From Phycisphaerales bacterium (GTDB lineage: Bacteria > Planctomycetota > Phycisphaerae > Phycisphaerales > SM1A02): a stretch of DNA of 34,826 nt. The position numbers and the translations under genes are program-made. Where the stretch lies: assembly GCA_030748805.1 (NCBI GenBank), contig JASMLG010000071.1:1-34826 (forward strand). Reading direction: 5' to 3'. The notes under the pieces were generated by a model. That model made no database searches, had not been told where the DNA came from, and saw only the letters and a list, made by a program, of their open reading frames with translations. Shown piece after piece: positions 1-6,145 of the stretch; within the stretch, counting starts at the first letter, position 1, and each line of letters opens with the position of its first letter.

Positions 1-19
1 GCTCGAAACGGAGTCCATG

Positions 20-346
20 ATGGCAAAAGATACAGCAGACAAAATTGTTCCTAACACCGAAGTGACATGCACCATTATTAAAGCCCCAACTCGCCCTGCT
101 TCTCGCAAGACGATTGAGCGCTTAATGTGGATGCAGCCACACGCCAAGAAGGACCTTTCGATGCTCCAACGCCGTCGTAAACAAAAGGACATCAAATACA
201 CAATTCGCGCTGGTCGTGTTTGGTTTGATCGCCCAAGAGCGACAAGGACAGTTCGCTGCGAAAAAGGCGCTTCCTTTACTTTGAATGTAACTCCACAAAT
301 CGTCAATGATTTAAAGAGCATTTCAAAATATCTGGAAATTAAATAA
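20..346 (+). CDS. Small basic protein of unknown function
   Basis: I do not recognise this 108-residue protein. It is rich in Lys and Arg, with the cluster QRRRKQKD near the middle, and has no signal peptide or membrane segment, so a cytoplasmic nucleic-acid- or ribosome-associated role is possible but only inferred. Two ATG codons are adjacent at 17 and 20. The GGAG at 10-13 lies 6 bases before the second and only 3 before the first, so I chose 20. The gene is convergent with the Nudix-like gene and their 3' ends overlap by 8 bases. The upstream context lies outside the window. Confidence 0.6.
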   Translation: MAKDTADKIVPNTEVTCTIIKAPTRPASRKTIERLMWMQPHAKKDLSMLQRRRKQKDIKYTIRAGRVWFDRPRATRTVRCEKGASFTLNVTPQIVNDLKSISKYLEIK

Positions 347-959
347 ATCTCAACATCACTTCTGTAATTGGTGTCATTGACTCAGGTGGATTATCTAACC
401 CAAGCCACTCCAATTTTTGATATTCATCGTTTCCATTTACTGAAGCAGTGGATGATGTTAGTTTGAAAATAAGTTCCCACGTTCTTGCAAATTCATCAAA
501 AATCATAGCAATTGCTATTGGTGGTGCTGCTAGATCAAGCCCCGTTTCTTCGAGCAACTCTTTTTCGATAGTTCTCTCTGGGGAATTTTCAGGGGAAACA
601 CATCCAGCGGGAGCAAACTCCCATTCATCTGGATATTGTCGAACTAAACCACTTCGTTTTCCAAAGAGATATGCTCCTTCGAATTCTGTAATTCCCTTCA
701 CACCAAGTGTCCGTACACCCAAATCATACGTTGCATCTTGTACTGCAAAAAAACGATACGAACATGGTATTACATGAACATTTGCTCCACCACATCCATT
801 TCGCTGCGCTCCGAGAACATGCAACAACGTCCCATCAAAACACGCGGGGTTGCTATTGCAAAGTTGTTCCCAACGACGATCAACTTCTTCCATGCCCACT
901 CCGTCAGGAACGAACAAACCATCTTGTTGGTGTATCGTTGCGGGACGCTTGAGTAGCAT
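339..959 (-). CDS. Nudix-family hydrolase-like protein with an imperfect Nudix box
   Basis: This 206-residue protein carries a recognisable Nudix box (family consensus Gx5Ex7REUxEExGU) beginning at AGCVSPEN and ending in KELLEETGL. The catalytic-helix glutamates of the EExG part are present, but the Arg of the consensus is Lys and the upstream Glu is displaced by one position. Nudix enzymes hydrolyse nucleoside diphosphates linked to another moiety; the substrate cannot be read here. Its ATG overlaps the stop of the aldehyde dehydrogenase gene as TAATG, which indicates translational coupling in a two-gene operon. Possible roles are NAD- or CoA-related housecleaning for the dehydrogenase, but that is inference from context. 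Activity could be reduced by the altered box. Confidence 0.72.
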   Translation of the reverse strand: MLLKRPATIHQQDGLFVPDGVGMEEVDRRWEQLCNSNPACFDGTLLHVLGAQRNGCGGANVHVIPCSYRFFAVQDATYDLGVRTLGVKGITEFEGAYLFGKRSGLVRQYPDEWEFAPAGCVSPENSPERTIEKELLEETGLDLAAPPIAIAMIFDEFARTWELIFKLTSSTASVNGNDEYQKLEWLGLDNPPESMTPITEVMLRFI

Positions 960-2500
960 TAACCGAATTCAATACCTTGTGCCAGTGGCATTTCATCGCT
1001 CCAGTTACTTGTGCAAGTTTGGCGTCGCATATATACCTTCCAAGAGTCGGAGCCGGACTCGCGACCACCACCTGTATCTTTTTCGCCACCAAACGCACCA
1101 CCAATTTCAGCACCACTTGTGCCGATGTTGACATTTGCAATTCCGCAGTCCGAACCCTCAGGTGACAAGAATCTTCCTGCACTCCGCATAGAGTTTGTAA
1201 AGATAGCGCTACTCAAGCCTTGATCAACGTTGTTATGCATTTCGAGTGCTTCATCTAAATCGCTTATCGTAAAGATGTAAAGAATTGGAGCAAAGGTTTC
1301 GTCTTTAGTTACTTCTGGTTGTGTTCCAACAGGAACTTTCACAATTGTTGGCTCAACGAAGTTACCCGGACGATCAGCCCATCGTTCGATGCCTTCAATG
1401 CCACCGCAAAGAATTTCACAGCCCTCTTCTTTTGCTTGTACAAGTGCGTTGCGCATATCTTCGACTGCATACTCGGTAATAAGTGGACCCATCAAAGTGG
1501 AATCATCAAGAGGATTGCCGATTTGAACTTGTTCGTATGCCTTAAGCAAACCGTTAGTTACTTGGTCTACGACCGATTCGTGGCAAAGCAAACGTCTAGT
1601 TGACGTACAACGCTGCCCTGCTGTTCCAACTGCACCAAAGAGTGTGCCTCTTATGACCATATCTAAGTCAGCATCGTCCATAATAATGATTGCGTTGTTT
1701 CCGCCAAGTTCTAGTAATGATTTTGCAAGGCGACCACCAACAACTTCACCGACGCGGCGTCCCATTTTGCATGAACCCGTTGCACTGATGAGTGGAATTC
1801 TTCGATCAGCAAGAAGCGGTTCGCCAACCTCTTCGCGTGAGCCGAAGACCAAACCAAACACATCGCAAGGATCTCCATTTTCGGGAGTGAAGATATCTTG
1901 GTTTCGCATGATTTCGTGTGCTACGTTTGTCATTGCAATTGCAGTGAGTGGGGTTGTGCTGCTTGGTTTCCAAATCATCGTGTCGCCACAAACTGCAGCA
2001 AGCATTGAGTTCCAAGCCCAGACAGCAACAGGGAAGTTAAACGCGGAAATAATTCCGATTGTTCCAAGTGGTTGCCATTGTTCCATCATTGCATGGCGTG
2101 GTCTTTCAGATGCGATGGTCAAGCCATAAAGCTGACGAGACAGCCCAACTGCAAAGTCGGCGATGTCGATACATTCAACAACTTCGCCAATACCTTCAGC
2201 GATGATTTTTCCCGCTTCCATGGCAACAAGTTCGCCAAGTGGCCTCTCATATTCACGAAAAGCGTTACCAATTCTTCGAACAATTTCGCCACGCTTTGGG
2301 GCTGGTAACATTCTCCATTCCTTAAAAATTGCATTGGAACGTGCGACTTGGTCGTTGTATTCATCGTTCGTCTGCTTCCTTACTGCAGCAATTGGCTCAC
2401 CCGTTGCTGGGTTGTAGGAAATGGTGTGACGGTCGGTAGCATCAGATGGATCGACGACCCAAGGGTGCTCAATAAGTGATGTGAGTGTAGTAGTTGTCAT
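959..2500 (-). CDS. Aldehyde dehydrogenase, ALDH7 (aminoadipate-semialdehyde/P6C dehydrogenase-like)
   Basis: A full-length 513-residue NAD(P)-dependent aldehyde dehydrogenase. Visible landmarks are the oxyanion-hole Asn in ISAFNFP (about N155), the general base Glu in LLELGGNN (about E264) and the nucleophile Cys in GTAGQRCTSTRR (about C298). The stretch GTSGAEIGGAFGGEKDTGGG near residue 460-480 is typical of the ALDH7/antiquitin group, which oxidises alpha-aminoadipate semialdehyde (in equilibrium with piperideine-6-carboxylate) in lysine degradation and can also handle other aldehydes. Cytoplasmic. It is followed with stop/start overlap by the Nudix-like gene. No Shine-Dalgarno is evident; instead a TAGAAT hexamer sits 6 bases before the ATG. 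Family assignment is firm, the exact substrate is not. Confidence 0.88.
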   Translation of the reverse strand: MTTTTLTSLIEHPWVVDPSDATDRHTISYNPATGEPIAAVRKQTNDEYNDQVARSNAIFKEWRMLPAPKRGEIVRRIGNAFREYERPLGELVAMEAGKIIAEGIGEVVECIDIADFAVGLSRQLYGLTIASERPRHAMMEQWQPLGTIGIISAFNFPVAVWAWNSMLAAVCGDTMIWKPSSTTPLTAIAMTNVAHEIMRNQDIFTPENGDPCDVFGLVFGSREEVGEPLLADRRIPLISATGSCKMGRRVGEVVGGRLAKSLLELGGNNAIIIMDDADLDMVIRGTLFGAVGTAGQRCTSTRRLLCHESVVDQVTNGLLKAYEQVQIGNPLDDSTLMGPLITEYAVEDMRNALVQAKEEGCEILCGGIEGIERWADRPGNFVEPTIVKVPVGTQPEVTKDETFAPILYIFTISDLDEALEMHNNVDQGLSSAIFTNSMRSAGRFLSPEGSDCGIANVNIGTSGAEIGGAFGGEKDTGGGRESGSDSWKVYMRRQTCTSNWSDEMPLAQGIEFG

Positions 2501-2506
2501 CCCTGT

Positions 2507-2515
2507 ATTCTAACA
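2507..2515 (-). promoter_or_regulatory. Extended -10 promoter element for the ALDH gene (leaderless type)
   Basis: Reading the minus strand, TGTTAGAAT is an extended -10 (TGn plus TAGAAT) whose last base is 6 bases before the ATG of the dehydrogenase. A transcript starting at the usual distance would begin at the start codon. It lies back to back with the scoB promoter in a 40-base intergenic region. Confidence 0.55.
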
Positions 2516-2525
2516 CAGCAAGAGG

Positions 2526-2534
2526 TGGTATTAT
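2526..2534 (+). promoter_or_regulatory. Extended -10 promoter element for scoB (leaderless type)
   Basis: TGGTATTAT forms an extended -10 whose TATTAT ends 6 bases before the scoB ATG, the same geometry as the divergent ALDH promoter. The expected -35 position (about 2506-2511) falls on the ALDH -10, so polymerase binding at the two promoters should be mutually exclusive. The GAGGTGG at 2522-2528 could alternatively be read as a distant ribosome binding site. Confidence 0.5.
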
Positions 2535-2540
2535 TCCATT

Positions 2541-3179
2541 ATGCCACTTGATCGAAACGGAATTGCAAAGCGTGCCGCACATGAACTCAGAGACGGCTTT
2601 TATGTGAATTTAGGGATTGGCATGCCAACACTTGTCGCTAACTATGTTCCAGAAGGAATGACTGTTTGGCTACAGTCCGAGAATGGGCTACTAGGAATGG
2701 GTGAGTTTCCGACTGAAGATAATGTTGATGCCGACCTCATTAACGCGGGTAAACAAACAGTAACCGCCGTTCCAGGAGCGAGTTATTTTTCCTCTGCTGA
2801 ATCGTTTGAGATGATTCGCGGCGGGCATGTTGACCTTGCGATTCTCGGGGCAATGGAAATTTCACAAGAAGGCGATATCGCAAACTGGATGATTCCAGGA
2901 AAGATGATTAAGGGAATGGGTGGCGCAATGGATCTCGTTGCTGGTGTAAACAAGGTTGTGGTCATCATGGATCACGTCACTCGCAAGGGTGATCCAAAAC
3001 TTATTCCTGAGTGCACCCTACCGCTAACTGGTCTTAGGTGCATCGACATGATTATCACCGATTTATGTGTAATGGTGATGAACGAAGAAAAACGACGTTT
3101 TGAAATCACCGAACTCGCCCCAGACGTCTCAATTGACGAAGTTCTCGAAAAAACCACCGCCGAAGTGCTTGTTAATTAA
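2541..3179 (+). CDS. scoB: 3-oxoacid CoA-transferase, B (beta) subunit
   Basis: This 212-residue protein matches the B subunit of succinyl-CoA:3-ketoacid/acetoacetate CoA-transferases. It has the glycine-rich N-terminus NLGIGMPT and the catalytic motif SENGLLGMG, whose Glu (about E47) forms the covalent CoA thioester intermediate. Length agrees with the family B subunit (about 210-220 residues). These enzymes work as A plus B heteromers and the two genes are normally adjacent, but no A subunit is present anywhere in this window, so the partner must be encoded elsewhere or be absent. Related substrates (butyrate, 3-oxoadipate) cannot be excluded. It is transcribed away from the ALDH gene. Confidence 0.85.
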   Translation: MPLDRNGIAKRAAHELRDGFYVNLGIGMPTLVANYVPEGMTVWLQSENGLLGMGEFPTEDNVDADLINAGKQTVTAVPGASYFSSAESFEMIRGGHVDLAILGAMEISQEGDIANWMIPGKMIKGMGGAMDLVAGVNKVVVIMDHVTRKGDPKLIPECTLPLTGLRCIDMIITDLCVMVMNEEKRRFEITELAPDVSIDEVLEKTTAEVLVN

Positions 3180-3194
3180 CCCGCGGTTAATTAA
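3172..3194. terminator. Perfect inverted repeat over the scoB stop codon
   Basis: The arms TTAATTAACC (3172-3181) and GGTTAATTAA (3185-3194) are exact reverse complements separated by CGC. The scoB stop codon lies in the left arm. No T-run follows, so it is a weak terminator candidate; mRNA 3'-end protection or protein binding are alternatives. Confidence 0.35.
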
Positions 3195-3237
3195 ATGCTC
3201 TTAATCGGCGTGTGAACTCGGGGTTGATTTATTTTTG

Positions 3238-3266
3238 TTGCAATATTGGCGATATTGTGTCATGCT
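3238..3266 (+). promoter_or_regulatory. Candidate promoter with internal inverted repeat upstream of the HAF/dockerin gene
   Basis: TTGCAA at 3238-3243 is a plausible -35, followed after 17 bases by CATGCT at 3261-3266, preceded by TG as an extended -10. Between them CAATAT (3241-3246) and ATATTG (3252-3257) form an inverted repeat with a 5-base spacer, placed like a repressor operator. The predicted untranslated leader is about 70 bases. Confidence 0.35.
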
Positions 3267-3343
3267 AGTTGCGGGAGAATAGGATTTTTATCGCTTTTTC
3301 TCATAGTGGCAACGGTGCTGCTTCTAGAGAAAGGAGTTTCTTT

Positions 3344-4516
3344 ATGTTTACTTCTCTGATTATTGCTAGTTTAATTATCACGCCGCAATCGTTAGATGCT
3401 GAGGATCTTGGTTGTATAAGTGACGGTCAGTGCTACGCATGGGCAATGAACGAATCCGGTTGGGTTGCTGGATATGGCGATGCTCCAAATGGTATGAGCC
3501 AACATGGTTTTGTATGGAACGAGAACGAGATTGTGCATATCGTTCCTCTCAATTATCCAAATGGAGGTAACTGCTGGGCATACGGCATCAATGATTTTGG
3601 TGATGTTGTAGGTTACTCAAGTAATGGCGGACTTTCGATTCACGCTTTCCTTTGGGATGGCGAACAGATGAACGATCTAGGTGCCCCTGCATGGGCAACG
3701 GCAGATTTTAGTCGAGCGCAAGACATAAACAACAATGGCTGGATTGTAGGAATGGCAGGTGGTGTTCCATACGATCTTCGCGGTTTTATTAAACACGATG
3801 ACGTTTGGGACGAAATCCCAACATTCGGTGGGAATGAAAGTCGCGCGTATGCAATCAATGATTTAAATGATGTCGTTGGTTGGACAAGAAATAAAGACGG
3901 AAAATTTCGTGCTTTCGCTATCCCAAATGGTAATCTCAAGTTGATGACAGATATCGGTGACCTAGGTGGAAGTGCTGCTGAAGCATTCGATGTCAATAAC
4001 AATAGAGTAATCGTTGGACAATCAAAGGTTGATGACACATATTTCCATGCTTTTACTTGGTCTCAAGATGGGGGAATGGTCGACCTAGGAACTCTTGGTG
4101 GAAATGAAAGTTATGCTTGGTCAATTAACGATTCCAACGTTGTTGTGGGCAAATCACTGATGGCTGATGGTACCTCACATGGTTTTATCTATATGGATGG
4201 AACCATGTATGACGTAAACGATTTCATCGTTCCTGATCTAGATATTACTATCGTAAATATCCGCGATATTAATAGTTCGGGTCAACTTGCAGCAGTAGCC
4301 GAATACCCAGATGGCACAAAGAGACCTTACTTACTTACTCCAATGGGTGAAACATTGCCAGAAGATGTAAATGGTGATGGGAATGTCGATGTTGTGGATT
4401 TGCTTGCTGTCGTCGGTGCTTGGGGACCCTGCAAGGACTGCAACGAAGATATCAACGGTGACTCTATGGTCGATGTGGTTGACTTACTTGCCGTCATCGG
4501 TGCTTGGGGCGAGTAA
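3344..4516 (+). CDS. Secreted HAF-repeat protein with two C-terminal dockerin-like repeats
   Basis: The start at 3344 is set by AAAGGAG at 3330-3336, and it begins a good signal peptide (MFTSLIIASLIITPQSLDA, cleavage near LDA). A longer reading from a TTG at 3269 would add 25 residues without signal character. The 390-residue product contains six to seven HAF-type extracellular repeats, recognisable by alternating cores such as AYGINDFGDVVGYS, AQDINNNGWIVGMA and AWSINDSNVVVGKS. Near the C-terminus are two dockerin-type Ca-binding-like repeats (DVNGDGNVDVVDLLAVVGAWG and a second copy ending VIGAWGE). In Phycisphaerae such endings are common on secreted proteins and are thought to act in surface attachment or sorting. 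The exact function is unknown. A Cys-rich coding-like region follows immediately in another frame. Confidence 0.82.
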   Translation: MFTSLIIASLIITPQSLDAEDLGCISDGQCYAWAMNESGWVAGYGDAPNGMSQHGFVWNENEIVHIVPLNYPNGGNCWAYGINDFGDVVGYSSNGGLSIHAFLWDGEQMNDLGAPAWATADFSRAQDINNNGWIVGMAGGVPYDLRGFIKHDDVWDEIPTFGGNESRAYAINDLNDVVGWTRNKDGKFRAFAIPNGNLKLMTDIGDLGGSAAEAFDVNNNRVIVGQSKVDDTYFHAFTWSQDGGMVDLGTLGGNESYAWSINDSNVVVGKSLMADGTSHGFIYMDGTMYDVNDFIVPDLDITIVNIRDINSSGQLAAVAEYPDGTKRPYLLTPMGETLPEDVNGDGNVDVVDLLAVVGAWGPCKDCNEDINGDSMVDVVDLLAVIGAWGE

Positions 4517-4868
4517 CGTTCCACAACACGTATGCATCGACAGCAATAACAATCGGGTTATTGCTTGTAACACAAGGGTTTGCTGGGAAATCCTAAGCGA
4601 TAATTGCGAAGATGCATTGCCAATTTCTGACGGTGCACACGGTTTCACAACAGTTGATGGCCACTGGTATGGGTACGGTTCTTTGTGCGAAGAAGTATTG
4701 TGTAATCCACAATGCCCCTTTGGAGAGATTGCTGACCGCAACGGAAACTGCGCTCCAATTTCATGGCTTGGTGACGGCTATTGTGATAATGGCACATTTG
4801 AATGGAGCGGAAATCCAATCTTTTTTGATTGTCCAGAATTTCTAAATGACTTGGGTGATTGCAACTAA
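4517..4868 (+). pseudogene. Out-of-frame Cys-rich tail with LNR-like module
   Basis: This frame has protein-like composition but no start codon of its own with a ribosome binding site. It reads NVPQHVCIDSNNN, then a DNCEDALPISDG segment of the kind common in secreted Phycisphaerae proteins. It ends with a Lin-12/Notch-repeat-like module (WLGDGYCDNGTFEW ... CPEFLNDLGDC) rich in Cys and acidic residues. It lies +1 relative to the HAF/dockerin gene. A change near the GGGG run at 4506-4509, or two missing bases at the stop codon, would fuse it to that gene; the latter would give AWGECNV, matching the AWGPC of the first dockerin repeat. Alternatives are a remnant of another secreted protein or an assembly error. 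Confidence 0.55.
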
Positions 4869-4873
4869 CATTA

Positions 4874-4905
4874 AAAAAGACCGCGACATTCGTAGCGGTC
4901 TTTTT
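4874..4905. terminator. Bidirectional intrinsic terminator
   Basis: A hairpin with core GACCGC/GCGGTC extended by A-rich and T-rich flanks (stem 4874-4884 with 4895-4905, 10-base loop) lies between the HAF/LNR region on the plus strand and the sigma factor on the minus strand. The flanking A and T runs let it terminate both. Confidence 0.85.
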
Positions 4906-4925
4906 AAGTTGGGAATATGTTTTAA

Positions 4926-5981
4926 TTAAAATTCTTTTGAACGGTATTGCATCTGTGACTTGAGTCGTGCAAGAATAGATGAGTGCATCTGGCTTACTCG
5001 TGACTCTGATAGATCCAAAGTTAACCCTATTTCTTTCATTGTCATTTCTTCGTAATAATAAAGAACAACAATCAAACGTTCTGCTCTGGTCAATCCCTTT
5101 GTCAAGAGTAATTGCAAATCCTTTTTTTGCAATTCGATAACTGGGTTTTCTTGCCGTTGATCTTTTATTACGTCTATTTCTTGAACTTCTTTTGATGAGT
5201 CCGAATCGTACGCCTTTCGATTCAATGACGTCATCATCACTGGTCTAGAGTCACGTTCGATTTTTTCAAACTCATCCTTGTCAACTTCAAGTTCTTTGAT
5301 AATTTGGCTTTCAGTGGCTTTAAGACCAGTTTCCATTTCGATTGATTTCCTTGCTCTGTCAACCTTAGTACTTCGGGAACGCACTAATCGAGGAACCCAG
5401 TCCATCGCTCTTAGTTCGTCATAGATAGCACCGCGAATACGCTGAGTGCAATATGTTTCAAACTTAAATCCACGCTCTAAGTCATAAGCATCAATCGCTT
5501 GCATCAGACCAAATAGACCTGCAGAATATAAATCATCAACATCTACTTCTGAAGGAAGTTTCTGATGTACTCGTTCTGCGGTATAACGAACCAGTTTCAG
5601 ATAATGTTCCATCAAAACATTTCGAAACTCTAGAGTCGGTTCATCCTTATATGTCAACCATATATCGAGAAGAACCATTTCTCCGTTCGCTGTTTCCACT
5701 TTGACATCGAGACCCTTTGGCACTTTGCCTTTGAGTTTCAATTTACTGTTACTCTTAACTGTTGCACTTGGCATCGGTCGACTCCTTGACCCTATCACCG
5801 TTTCAGAACACACGTGTGTTCCAACTTTTCCATCCTGCCGATCCTTGGCATCGATGTTTCGGGAACTATACCGCGCATCTATGTCTTTTGAGGAGTTGGT
5901 GTGGGTTTTGTTTGTCATGATTAGTAAATTTGTCGCACTGCGACTCCTAATGAAAGTCACATTCATATTCATTCTGTTCAA
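4926..5981 (-). CDS. fliA: RNA polymerase sigma factor, FliA/WhiG (sigma-28) type
   Basis: A 351-residue sigma-70-family factor. Region 2 is clear at about residues 115-200 (VDVDDLYSAGLFGLMQAID, FKFETYCTQRIRGAIYDELR, DWVPR). Region 3 follows at 205-265, and the region 4 helix-turn-helix lies at 297-345 (LTRAERLIVVLYYYEEMTMKEIG, SESRVSQMHSSI). The DWVPR and RGAIYDELR signatures are typical of FliA/WhiG, which direct flagellar or developmental genes. The N-terminus carries about 100 extra residues, Ser/Asp/Lys-rich and unlike the family. The start is TTG at 5981 with GAGG 5 bases upstream; ATG codons at 5972 and 5966 are alternatives. It is transcribed after the FlhA-FlhF fusion gene, matching the common flhA-flhF-fliA order in flagellar clusters. 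Whether this organism is motile is not shown here. Confidence 0.9.
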   Translation of the reverse strand: MNRMNMNVTFIRSRSATNLLIMTNKTHTNSSKDIDARYSSRNIDAKDRQDGKVGTHVCSETVIGSRSRPMPSATVKSNSKLKLKGKVPKGLDVKVETANGEMVLLDIWLTYKDEPTLEFRNVLMEHYLKLVRYTAERVHQKLPSEVDVDDLYSAGLFGLMQAIDAYDLERGFKFETYCTQRIRGAIYDELRAMDWVPRLVRSRSTKVDRARKSIEMETGLKATESQIIKELEVDKDEFEKIERDSRPVMMTSLNRKAYDSDSSKEVQEIDVIKDQRQENPVIELQKKDLQLLLTKGLTRAERLIVVLYYYEEMTMKEIGLTLDLSESRVSQMHSSILARLKSQMQYRSKEF

Positions 5982-6021
5982 ATAAACCTCGAATCAAATA
6001 TCGTTTTGGACTTTCTAAATG

Positions 6022-6077
6022 TGGCTTTTTTGAAATTTGGTCCGAGAAAAAGATAGTATTCAATCCAAAAAAAGCCA
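6022..6077. repeat. Long-range inverted repeat upstream of the sigma factor gene
   Basis: TGGCTTTTTT at 6022-6031 and AAAAAAGCCA at 6068-6077 are exact reverse complements separated by 36 bases, in the 164-base gap between the FlhA-FlhF gene and the sigma factor gene. It could fold in the transcript as an attenuator-like structure. Nothing else is evident in this gap. Confidence 0.3.
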
Positions 6078-6145
6078 TTTTGCGTTAACTCAACCACAAA
6101 TCGACCCATAGGAACAATCGTCATAACTTGAATAACCAGAAACAG

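Noticed and set aside
3269..3343. TTG 3269 start of the HAF protein
   Set aside because: It adds 25 residues that block the signal peptide; ATG 3344 has a strong ribosome binding site and begins the signal.
4371..4508. ATG 4371 as start of the Cys-rich tail gene
   Set aside because: The first 45 codons are the dockerin repeats read in the wrong frame and look non-coding.
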